This document shows positions 1-5,730 of a stretch of DNA of 5,730 nucleotides, one piece after another. The position numbers and the translations under genes are program-made. Within the stretch, counting starts at the first letter, position 1. Each line of letters starts with the position of its first letter. The notes beneath the pieces were generated by a model. It worked only from the letters and a program-made list of their open reading frames with translations, made no database searches and was not told the origin of the DNA. Location of the stretch: contig JAQBNY010000144.1 in NCBI GenBank assembly GCA_028288315.1, positions 1 through 5,730 on the forward strand, in the 5' to 3' direction. Origin of the DNA: Mucilaginibacter sp. GTDB lineage: Bacteria > Bacteroidota > Bacteroidia > Sphingobacteriales > Sphingobacteriaceae.

Positions 1-143
1 ATTTGTTTTGTGCATATATTACATTAATGGATAACATAATACAACACCAGCTTGTGAGTAGTAGTTTTTTCATTATAAGATCAGTTAGTTAATTCACAAA
101 ACTACAATTTTTACAATAAAATTGAAAAAAAGATGTAATATTT

Positions 144-159
144 TTAACTAATTAGTTAA
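144..159. repeat. 16-base perfect palindrome
   Basis: TTAACTAATTAGTTAA reads identically on both strands. Its right half (TAGTTAATT, from 153) recurs at 86-94. Such a symmetrical AT-rich site could bind a dimeric regulator of a gene left of the window, but in DNA this AT-rich it could arise by chance. No regulator can be assigned. Confidence 0.5.
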
Positions 160-210
160 TTGATTGAATTAAACGCACTTAAACCCATATTTTAAGGCAA
201 CTAATATCTT

Positions 211-368
211 AATGCAATAAAATTGTTACATTTTTTTAGCCTTTTTTGACAATAAAGCAAGAATTAATTGCCTTTTCTTTAAAATCATAATACCAATGCA
301 ATAAAATTGTTACATTATCTTAGACTTTTTTTGAAATAAAAGCAAGAATTAGTGCCATTACTTTAAAA
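211..368. repeat. Imperfect tandem duplication, period 84 bases, two copies
   Basis: Copy 1 covers about 211-284 and copy 2 about 295-368, both starting AATGCAATAAAATTGTTACA and ending CTTTAAAA. The first 22 bases are identical; the rest differs by scattered substitutions and two compensating single-base indels, about 85 percent identity by eye. A short partial echo (CAATAAAATTG) lies at 114-124. Neither copy codes for protein. It looks like an old local duplication of intergenic DNA, and whether it carries signals is unknown. Confidence 0.8.
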
Positions 369-438
369 TTACAAGGGTTTTAATACCGGTTTGTGATTTA
401 ACTGATTGTTAAAACATTAGGCGTACATCAACTACTAA

Positions 439-478
439 GAAGGGTCAATGCCATATTGGGCAGCATTAATACCCCTTC
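439..478. repeat. Imperfect inverted repeat (hairpin 1)
   Basis: GAAGGGT (439-445) pairs with ACCCCTTC (471-478) with one bulged C, and AATGC (447-451) pairs with GCATT (463-467) inside it, leaving an 11-base loop. That is 12 base pairs in two nested segments. No poly-T follows on either strand at the distance a terminator would need. Confidence 0.55.
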
Positions 479-495
479 CTTAATACCAACCTTCG

Positions 496-523
496 AGTTT
501 GCGATTCATATAAGCCGCAAATT
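496..523. repeat. Short inverted repeat (hairpin 2)
   Basis: TTTGCG (498-503) pairs with CGCAAA (516-521) around a 12-base loop, extended by one wobble pair and one A-T pair. It is modest alone and noted because it lies between two stronger hairpins. Confidence 0.4.
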
Positions 524-536
524 AATCAGCTTTTGA

Positions 537-574
537 AAGTCGATTGATTCACAAAAGTGAATTAAATCCGACTT
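537..574. repeat. Long imperfect inverted repeat (hairpin 3)
   Basis: AAGTCG (537-542) pairs with CGACTT (569-574), ATT (543-545) with AAT (565-567) past a bulged C, and ATTCAC (547-552) with GTGAAT (557-562), closed by an AAAA loop. That is 15 base pairs in a 38-base element, well beyond what its neighbours show. It lacks a U-tract, so it is not an ordinary terminator. It could be a structured RNA piece, a protein-binding palindrome or a mobile-element remnant. Confidence 0.6.
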
Positions 575-722
575 ATGGTTTCGATACCCGGATGGTCATT
601 TAAGAAACATTCTGCAAATAAGTTCACAGTAGTACGCAACCTCGAGACCAAGAAAATGCGGCACATTTGCAATTGACCAGGTTAGTTATATCATTTCTCT
701 GTCTGTGGGCTAATTTGATCAG

Positions 723-750
723 AAAAAAAGCCGGAAGTTTCCCGGCTTTT
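723..750 (-). terminator. Second terminator-like hairpin, no assigned gene
   Basis: On the minus strand AAAAGCCGG (750-742) pairs perfectly over 9 bases with CCGGCTTTT (734-726) around a 7-base loop, and the T run continues to 723, giving seven T in a row. On the plus strand the stem ends in only four T, so the minus direction fits better. No convincing gene lies between it and the operon terminator about 150 bases upstream. It may be a backup terminator, the end of a small RNA, or the remnant of a lost gene. Confidence 0.7.
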
Positions 751-896
751 ACAGAGTCTATGTCAAGTGTAGTCCTGTTCGTATATACTTGCATCAAAAA
801 AGGATTCGGGTATGGACCCGCATGATCAAAATCACTTCCGCACTTTCTCAAATTGTGCAGTATAATTCAATAGGGTTTCATAAAATTATTATCAAT

Positions 897-930
897 AAAA
901 AAACATCCGGAGTTTTTCAACTGCCGGATG
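897..930 (-). terminator. Intrinsic terminator of the leftward operon
   Basis: Read on the minus strand, CATCCGG (930-924) pairs perfectly with CCGGATG (910-904). After one bulged C (923), AGTT pairs with AACT, closed by a GAAA tetraloop (918-915). The stem is followed at once by seven T (903-897). It lies about 43 bases past the TAA of the GH109-like gene and is well placed to end that transcript. Confidence 0.88.
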
Positions 931-972
931 CCTATTGAGCCACCATTAACCAATTATGAAATGAAGAAGATT

Positions 973-2397
973 TTATAGTTTTACTTTGGTAGTTCCTCCC
1001 TGTTCCAACAAAATATCAAAAGGTTTATTTGTTTTCCATGAACCGTTGGTAAAGTCAGGTATAGTAACAGCGCTTGACCTATTGGCTACTGATTGCTCGC
1101 TTAAAGGCGATATGGCACTCCAAAGAGCCGCATCATACACATCCTGATCAAGCGGTAATCCGTTACGAAGACAATCAATTACGCGCCAATCCATTAAAAA
1201 ATCCATACCGCCATGGCCGCCTACTTCCTTAGCCATCTCACCAATTTTTTTAACTATAGCCGGCTGATACTTTTGCTCCAATTCCTTCATCTCCGCTTCT
1301 GTTAACCAGCTTTCTTTTGAGTCATTGGAAATTTTGCCAGGAAGCGGGTATTTTAAGGCCGACCCTTTAGTTCCGGTAATTTTATGTATTCTGGAGTATA
1401 TGTTAGGAGAACTTACATCATGTTGTAGCATAATAGTACGGCCACTTTGTGTACGAATGCTGGTGGTATTCATATTTCCCCGGAAATGTTTATCAACAAA
1501 AGGTTTATAAAAATCATCTTTTGCAGCCAGCTCCTTAGCGGTTTTAGCCATCACGAAATCATTACCTGACATTGATACCAGGTAATCCAACTTATCACCA
1601 CGATTAATATTCATAAGTTGACATACCGGGCCCAAACCGTGAGTTGGATAAATATTACCGTTACGATTTGCATTTTCTTTTAAACGCCACATGTCCCAAT
1701 ACCCATCTTTTTTAAAATTGAGATCAAGCAAATTATGTAAATAGGCACCTTCGGCATGAATAACTTCACCAAAATATCCCTGGCGTGCCATATTTAAAGT
1801 AAGCAGTTCAAAAAAGTCATAACAACAGTTTTCCAGCATCATACAATGCTTTTTGGTGCGCTCTGAGGTTTCCACCAGTTTCCAGCATTCATCTAAAGTA
1901 ACAGCGGCAGGTACTTCAATAAATACATGTTTGCCTTGCTCCATAGCATATACGGCCATTGGTACATGCATATTCCATGGAGTGGCAATATAAATGGCAT
2001 CAATATCCTTACTATCACAAACTTTTTTCCACTCATCTTTACTACCTGAATATAGTGCAGGTTTATGCGATGTTCCGTCAAGCATTTTTTGAGCTTTTTG
2101 AACACAGCTAGAGCGGAGATCGCATAGCGCTTTAATCTCCACCCCTCCCAGCTTGGTCATATTTTTCAAATGACTAGGTCCTCTTTGTCCCAAACCAATA
2201 AAACCAACTCTCACAGTATCCAGTTTGGGTGCAGCGTATCCACACATGTTAAACTGTTGCTTAAATGAATTAAATTGATAATTATCTGCGCTGCTTTTAG
2301 TTTTTTCTTTAGCAAAACCTTTTAGTATACTACTCCCGGCTACGCCTATACTCGCCAGGCTGGTAAGCTTCAAAAAATTTCTACGGTTATTCTCCAT
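973..2397 (-). CDS. Tat-exported Gfo/Idh/MocA-family protein, GH109-like (alpha-N-acetylgalactosaminidase-like)
   Basis: A 474-residue protein. Residues 1-30 form a twin-arginine signal: RRNFLK at 5-10, then a weakly hydrophobic stretch to about 25, with possible cleavage after GFA at 29. The Rossmann NAD-binding fold follows, with VGFIGLGQRG at 64-73 and the acidic end of beta-2 at ALCDL (90-94). EVPAA (161-165) is the usual Gfo/Idh/MocA hinge. Marks typical of GH109 include ENCCYDF (189-195), MWRLK with Arg238, YPTHGLG with Tyr250 and His253, GGHGGMDF (393-400) and the DVYDAALWS...PLSEQS block (419-436). GH109 enzymes use tightly bound NAD+ to oxidise the sugar transiently, eliminate the aglycone and reduce the sugar again, with no net redox change. 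Tat export fits, since NAD must be bound before transport. N-acetylgalactosaminidase activity is known for the founding member, but the family is broad and this protein could act on another glycoside or be a plain oxidoreductase. It is the last gene of the cluster and is followed by a terminator. Confidence 0.88.
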   Translation of the reverse strand: MENNRRNFLKLTSLASIGVAGSSILKGFAKEKTKSSADNYQFNSFKQQFNMCGYAAPKLDTVRVGFIGLGQRGPSHLKNMTKLGGVEIKALCDLRSSCVQKAQKMLDGTSHKPALYSGSKDEWKKVCDSKDIDAIYIATPWNMHVPMAVYAMEQGKHVFIEVPAAVTLDECWKLVETSERTKKHCMMLENCCYDFFELLTLNMARQGYFGEVIHAEGAYLHNLLDLNFKKDGYWDMWRLKENANRNGNIYPTHGLGPVCQLMNINRGDKLDYLVSMSGNDFVMAKTAKELAAKDDFYKPFVDKHFRGNMNTTSIRTQSGRTIMLQHDVSSPNIYSRIHKITGTKGSALKYPLPGKISNDSKESWLTEAEMKELEQKYQPAIVKKIGEMAKEVGGHGGMDFLMDWRVIDCLRNGLPLDQDVYDAALWSAISPLSEQSVANRSSAVTIPDFTNGSWKTNKPFDILLEQGGTTKVKL

Positions 2398-2442
2398 TCT
2401 TGTAAAATTTAGTTATTGTATGATAATTTTTAATTTATATGA

Positions 2443-3567
2443 TTAGCCTTTATGTATACCAGGAAACCATTTTTCGGCATTGGTATGGTATATCTTATCT
2501 ATTACCTGTTTTGGCAATTTCAAACCTTTAAAAGTTCCAGGAAAACTTGACACGCTCATCTCATCGTGTGAGGTAAAGAATTTCCAATCGCTCTCCCGGG
2601 TGTGATGTATACTTTCACTTATCTTAGGTTCAAGCCCTTCTTTTAAAACAGATTGATCTGTAGCATAAATCAATCTATCCTGATATTTGATCATAAAATT
2701 GTGCACCTTTTGCCAGTTTTTTTGTGATTGCACCTGCAAATGAACAATTCTTGCCGCCATATCAACCGCCATATTCGGAAACTCATCCAAACGTTTGGCT
2801 AATTCATCTACGCTCCATTCCAGGCTGCCTAAATGCGCACCTACAAAACGTAGTTTAGGATGTTTTTTAAGCATATTATCCCGGGCAGCTATTTCAGCCT
2901 CATAACTCGGTGCTTCATGATGCTGGTACATATGATACTCGGGATGTTTGGTAAAATATCCTTTATCGTTGCTTACCGTCATAGAGTCAACCGGTAACCA
3001 GGCGTTACGAGGCTCGGCAAGGTGCCCCAATACCGTTTTTCCTTGTTTTTCTATATAATCTAATATGGGGTCAAACCTTGGGTCGTCAATCATCACATAC
3101 TTCCCGTTTTTATCTTTTAAACCCATACCTATGTTCTTCCATATTTTCACGCCTATGGCACCTTGCTCAAATGACTCCTTTAGATACGCTATGGTTTGTG
3201 GTTCCCATTTGCTGGTTCCCCAGTCATCCAATGTAAAGGCTGTTGTGAATGCTAAATTATTGGGATATGCTTTAACCAATGCCACAGCCACCTTACGTTG
3301 ATCCTGCACCGGCGGATAATAGCTGGTATTTACATTGATAGTTAAAAGCTTGAAATTATCTTCGTTAGATTTTTTAATAAAGGTGGTATCATATACATTT
3401 AAGTGTACATGTGTATCATATTTCTCCACCTTGTTATAATCACCAGCCGAATAATAGGCAGTGTCGGTAGTTTTAACATTGGTTGCATTTGCGCCAGAAC
3501 TTTGGCTCTGGGAACAATTTTGCAAGAGAATGCAGGAAGTGCCTAATAAAAGAATTTTAAGTTTCAT
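2443..3567 (-). CDS. Amidohydrolase (Amidohydro_2/ACMSD-like clade), putative lipoprotein
   Basis: A complete 374-residue metal-dependent hydrolase. The N-terminus (MKLKILLLGTSCILLQNC) is a short basic-hydrophobic leader. Cys18 is the likely lipidated residue in a loose lipobox of the type Bacteroidota tolerate; Cys12 is an alternative. A Ser/Gln/Thr-rich linker follows to about residue 45. The barrel begins with YDTHVHLN, giving the metal-binding pair His53/His55. Other candidate active-site residues are His182 (GHLAEP), His245 (GAHLGS) and Asp304 (YATDQ), so the full His-x-His, His, His, Asp set is present and the enzyme looks active. Length fits the family once the leader is allowed for. 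It is a diverged paralogue of the gene at 4876-5730 along its whole visible length. Lipidation would put it in the periplasm or on the outer membrane. The substrate is not identifiable; a lactone, an acylated sugar or a uronate derivative are possibilities only. The 57-base gap upstream shows no convincing promoter, so co-transcription with the neighbours is likely. Confidence 0.9.
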   Translation of the reverse strand: MKLKILLLGTSCILLQNCSQSQSSGANATNVKTTDTAYYSAGDYNKVEKYDTHVHLNVYDTTFIKKSNEDNFKLLTINVNTSYYPPVQDQRKVAVALVKAYPNNLAFTTAFTLDDWGTSKWEPQTIAYLKESFEQGAIGVKIWKNIGMGLKDKNGKYVMIDDPRFDPILDYIEKQGKTVLGHLAEPRNAWLPVDSMTVSNDKGYFTKHPEYHMYQHHEAPSYEAEIAARDNMLKKHPKLRFVGAHLGSLEWSVDELAKRLDEFPNMAVDMAARIVHLQVQSQKNWQKVHNFMIKYQDRLIYATDQSVLKEGLEPKISESIHHTRESDWKFFTSHDEMSVSSFPGTFKGLKLPKQVIDKIYHTNAEKWFPGIHKG

Positions 3568-3624
3568 ATTGATAAGTTTATCTATAAATGGTTGATTACT
3601 ACTTAAATGATTTTATTTACCTTA

Positions 3625-4860
3625 TTATATTTTGATAAATATTTTTCTCTTATACATCCAGTACAAAATTAGCCACTCCAACAATAATGCTAAGCCTCCG
3701 GCTACAAGGGTGTTATACTCTACACCAAATATTTCGCTATAATTTTTTCCCAAGTGTGTTGTTAAAGCCTGGCTGATATAGGCACGTACACCACCATCGG
3801 CCATGAAATATGCTGCTATGGAATTGGCTCCGATAACCATCAGAAAAAATGACCAGTTTTTTTTACCAGACACATCAATTATCTGGTAAAAGAAAGCCAG
3901 AAATAAAAAGCAGATACCCCCACTAAACAAGGTCCAGGCAGGTGTCCAGATACGTTTAACTATAGGATTTATGCCTGTTATATGCAATAAAACTCCTGTG
4001 GCAATTAAGCTAACACCTGCTATTATGAAAAACCCAATCTTTTTTTGAGCGGTTATAGTAGAGTTTAATGTATTTCCGGCAAATAAACCCAGGATCATTG
4101 TTCCTAATGTTGGAATAAAACTAAGCGTAGAATAACCGCCCCCATTATTAAGAAAAACACTTTCCCGTGGGAAAAGATTAAGGAACCACCTGTCAAACGC
4201 CCAGGCAGCGTTAGTATTTTTGTTCCAATGCGCGGCAAAGCCATGTAAATTATGTTCCCAATTGGCGGTTACACCAGCTGATGTATAATCAAAACCCGGT
4301 CCTGGTAGCGGGTATAAGGCAAACAACAGCCAATAGCCTATTAATATCACGGCTAATGCAATAACCTGCACACGTTGTGTATAAAACCCTAAAATAACCA
4401 GGAAGGTATAACCTAAACCAATTTGCGTAAGCGTATCCTCAAAAGTAAAATAGGTTTGTTTTGCATGTAAAGAGCGAAGGAATATGCCTAACAAGATCAG
4501 GATGATTGAACGTTTAATAGTGTGCTGCAACAGGTTCCATTTAGTGGCTCCTTTATTCTTCCTGCTCTCAATGGAAAAAGGTAATACTACACCAACTAAA
4601 AAAGTAAACGAAGGCTGAATCATATCATGCAATGCTAACCAGGTCCAAGGGACGTGGCTTTGATTAAATGACAAAATATTCCAGAAAGTACTATCGGGTA
4701 TTTTATGCGCTACTGTTGAAAAGGCAAGCACCTCTCCCATCATCAGCAGCATAACAAACCCGCGGTAAACATCAACAGATGCTATACGGCGTACGGGCAT
4801 TGGCGGATTGACGACCTCTCCGGACACCTCATTTTTTGCAGCTAAAATTTCAGTTCCCAT
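3625..4860 (-). CDS. Polytopic membrane acyltransferase, HGSNAT/YeiB-like (COG4299/DUF5009-like)
   Basis: A 411-residue inner-membrane protein with about ten hydrophobic segments (roughly 32-50, 73-95, 116-129, 146-160, 164-184, 245-262, 275-294, 308-327, 336-355, 384-402). The N-terminal block RIASVDVYRGF (26-36) is the Ser-x-Asp-x-x-Arg-Gly signature of this family. His69, Trp72, Asp79 and Pro83 (in HVPWTWLALHDMIQP) match, in spacing, the His-x-x-Trp...Asp-x-x-x-Pro block I recall around the active-site histidine of human heparan-alpha-glucosaminide N-acetyltransferase. That enzyme moves an acetyl group from cytosolic acetyl-CoA across the lysosomal membrane to a terminal glucosamine; by analogy this one could acylate a periplasmic sugar. 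Acceptor and donor are inferred, not shown. The start at 4860 gives a 25-residue cytoplasmic lead before the signature; no Shine-Dalgarno motif is visible, as is usual in Bacteroidota. The gene sits between two paralogous amidohydrolases and ends in two consecutive TAA codons. A general transporter role is less likely. Confidence 0.85.
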   Translation of the reverse strand: MGTEILAAKNEVSGEVVNPPMPVRRIASVDVYRGFVMLLMMGEVLAFSTVAHKIPDSTFWNILSFNQSHVPWTWLALHDMIQPSFTFLVGVVLPFSIESRKNKGATKWNLLQHTIKRSIILILLGIFLRSLHAKQTYFTFEDTLTQIGLGYTFLVILGFYTQRVQVIALAVILIGYWLLFALYPLPGPGFDYTSAGVTANWEHNLHGFAAHWNKNTNAAWAFDRWFLNLFPRESVFLNNGGGYSTLSFIPTLGTMILGLFAGNTLNSTITAQKKIGFFIIAGVSLIATGVLLHITGINPIVKRIWTPAWTLFSGGICFLFLAFFYQIIDVSGKKNWSFFLMVIGANSIAAYFMADGGVRAYISQALTTHLGKNYSEIFGVEYNTLVAGGLALLLEWLILYWMYKRKIFIKI

Positions 4861-4875
4861 ATGTTTTATAGTTTT

Positions 4876-5730
4876 TTATTGAAGCCATTTCTTTGCATTC
4901 AGATAATAAATTTTATCAATTACTTTTTTAGGCAGTTTAAGCCCTTTAAGATCGCCAAATCCTTTCAATGCAATTAGTTCATCTGTAGCATAAAATTTCC
5001 AATCGCTCACCCAGCTATTGTGTGTACTTTTTGCAAACTCTTCTGGCTTTGTGGTGGCATTAATAGCCTTATCAGTACCATAAACCAAACGGTCCTGGTA
5101 TTTTAAAAAGAAATTGCGTGTTTTATCTCTATCTCTCAACGTATGTAATTGCAAGTTCGACATCCTCGACAAGTCAACACTCATATTTGGATATTTATCC
5201 AATCGTTTAGCTAATTCATCCAGGCTCCACTCCAAACTGCCCAGGTGCGCCCCTACAAATTTAAGGTGCGGATGCTTTTGCAGCATATGGTCGCGCGCGT
5301 CTATCTGCGCCTGGTATGAAGGGTACTCAGGATGCAGATACATGTGGTATTCCGGATGTGCTGAATAATATTCTTTACTAAAAGTCATCTGATCAAGCGG
5401 CAGCCAGCAATCCTTTGGTTCGCCATTGTGGCCAATCACCGGAATGTGGTTTTTTTCAAGAAAAGAAACTACTGAATCAATCCTTGGGTTATCTACCATT
5501 ACAAACTTCCCTTTATTATCACGCAGATCCATACCAACATTTTTCCATATCTTAACTGCTTTGGCGCCTTTTGCAAATGATTGTTTTAACTCAGCAATAG
5601 TCTGCTGTACCCAGCCCTGATTGTTATAATCCTTTACGGTAAATGTTGTTGCAAAATTTAAAAGGCCCGGGTATTTCTGAAGATCAAGGATGGCTATTTT
5701 TTGCTGCTCGGCCATTGGCAGGCCAAACGG
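4876..5730 (-). CDS. Amidohydrolase (Amidohydro_2/ACMSD-like clade), N-terminus cut by window edge
   Basis: This is the C-terminal 284 residues of a TIM-barrel metal-dependent hydrolase. The reading frame stays open to the right edge (residues PFGLP precede the first Met at 5715), so that Met is internal and the true start lies outside. By alignment with the complete paralogue at 2443-3567 it matches residue 87, so roughly 85 N-terminal residues, including the expected His-x-His metal motif, are missing. Numbered from the internal Met, visible candidate ligands are His96 (GHNGEP), His157 (GAHLGS) and Asp215 (YGTDK), the usual His, His, Asp set of this clade. KIWKN near residue 55 and HPEYHMY near 120 are shared with the paralogue; overall identity is roughly half by eye. 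Family members hydrolyse, decarboxylate or open lactones of small carboxylated or sugar-derived compounds; the substrate here is unknown. It ends with TAA 15 bases before the acyltransferase start, so the two are probably co-transcribed. Whether it carries a signal peptide cannot be seen. Confidence 0.9.
   Translation of the reverse strand, partial: PFGLPMAEQQKIAILDLQKYPGLLNFATTFTVKDYNNQGWVQQTIAELKQSFAKGAKAVKIWKNVGMDLRDNKGKFVMVDNPRIDSVVSFLEKNHIPVIGHNGEPKDCWLPLDQMTFSKEYYSAHPEYHMYLHPEYPSYQAQIDARDHMLQKHPHLKFVGAHLGSLEWSLDELAKRLDKYPNMSVDLSRMSNLQLHTLRDRDKTRNFFLKYQDRLVYGTDKAINATTKPEEFAKSTHNSWVSDWKFYATDELIALKGFGDLKGLKLPKKVIDKIYYLNAKKWLQ

Larger units (their letters stand above)
1..972. other. Noncoding region with repeats and hairpins, no convincing gene
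   Basis: No reading frame here resembles a protein on either strand, and no tRNA or rRNA could be recognised by eye. The first 430 bases are very AT-rich and hold a palindrome and an imperfect tandem duplication. Bases 439-574 contain three hairpins. Bases 575-722 show nothing I can name. The last 250 bases carry two minus-strand terminator-like hairpins and a small hairpin at 807-820. The region probably combines the 3' end of the leftward operon with the upstream region of whatever lies to the left, and may hold decayed sequence. Confidence 0.6.
897..5730 (-). other. Leftward four-gene transcription unit
   Basis: Four genes face the same way with gaps of 15, 57 and 45 bases, and the unit closes with an intrinsic terminator at 897-930. 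None of the gaps shows a convincing Bacteroidota promoter (TAnnTTTG with an upstream TTG), so the promoter is probably beyond the right edge, where further operon genes may also lie. The products are a Tat-exported GH109-like enzyme, a lipoprotein hydrolase, a second hydrolase and a membrane acyltransferase, which suggests joint action at the cell envelope. That they share one transcript is inferred from spacing. Confidence 0.65.

Noticed and set aside
624..851. 75-residue minus-strand reading frame with a TTG start
   Set aside because: It runs straight through the terminator-like hairpin at 723-750 (read as KAGKLPAFF), has low-complexity composition and no recognisable domain. A decayed gene fragment upstream of the hairpin cannot be excluded.
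400..860. tRNA, tmRNA or CRISPR array
   Set aside because: No T-arm GTTCGA-type motif with matching acceptor stem was found on either strand, and there are no regularly spaced short repeats. The hairpins do not add up to a cloverleaf.
1325..1510. 61-residue plus-strand frame inside the GH109-like gene
   Set aside because: It is antisense to a well-supported gene, with no family resemblance; a shadow frame.
1893..2105. 70-residue minus-strand frame overlapping the GH109-like gene
   Set aside because: It is an out-of-frame shadow of the intact gene. There is no sign of a frameshift in the main frame, whose conserved blocks run uninterrupted.
2398..2442. TAAATTTT before the GH109-like gene as a promoter -7 box
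   Set aside because: It misses the final G, has no upstream TTG at the right distance, and would start transcription at the ATG itself.
3130..3150. Lys in VKIWKN as a carboxylated bridging lysine of a two-metal site
   Set aside because: The GxKI/L pattern at this barrel strand is common in the Amidohydro_2 clade, whose members usually bind a single metal without a carboxylated lysine, so it does not by itself indicate a two-metal centre.
3065..3301. Plus-strand frame inside the amidohydrolase at 2443-3567
   Set aside because: A similar antisense frame appears at the matching place in the paralogue (5426-5620), as expected when both sense strands encode the same conserved residues. It is not an independent gene.
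5114..5368. 84-residue plus-strand frame inside the partial amidohydrolase
   Set aside because: Antisense shadow over conserved sense residues, with Cys- and Ser-rich composition and no domain.
5713..5715. ATG at 5715 as the start of the first amidohydrolase
   Set aside because: The frame continues upstream to the window edge, and alignment with the paralogue places this Met at about residue 87, after the His-x-His motif, so it is internal.

Overview
The window is AT-rich DNA that looks like a Bacteroidota genome, most likely a Sphingobacteriaceae relative (Pedobacter or Mucilaginibacter type). This is inferred from the protein families present, the absence of Shine-Dalgarno motifs before the starts, and AT-rich gene leaders. 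All convincing genes lie on the minus strand and read leftward as one compact cluster (gaps of 15, 57 and 45 bases). In transcription order they are: (1) a metal-dependent amidohydrolase of the Amidohydro_2 type, cut by the right edge of the window; (2) a polytopic membrane acyltransferase of the HGSNAT/YeiB-like type (COG4299/DUF5009-like); (3) a second, complete amidohydrolase, paralogous to the first, with a lipoprotein-like leader; (4) a Tat-exported Gfo/Idh/MocA-fold protein resembling GH109 glycosidases. A strong intrinsic terminator lies about 45 bases past the last stop codon.

The three proteins with visible N-termini are all predicted to sit at or beyond the inner membrane, so the cluster probably acts on a carbohydrate or carbohydrate-derived compound in the cell envelope. 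The substrate cannot be read from the sequence. The pairing of a GH109-like enzyme (NAD-dependent hydrolysis of N-acetylgalactosaminides or other glycosides) with an acetyl-glucosaminide N-acetyltransferase homologue makes an amino-sugar or glycan substrate an attractive guess. The two amidohydrolases remain functionally unassigned.

The left 972 bases hold no convincing gene. They contain an AT-rich stretch with a 16-base perfect palindrome, an imperfect tandem duplication with an 84-base period, three successive imperfect hairpins (about 439-574), and a second minus-strand terminator-like hairpin at 723-750 that no recognised gene explains. Nothing here is clearly a new system. The parts most worth a second look are the duplicated amidohydrolases flanking the acyltransferase, and the structured noncoding stretch downstream of the operon.
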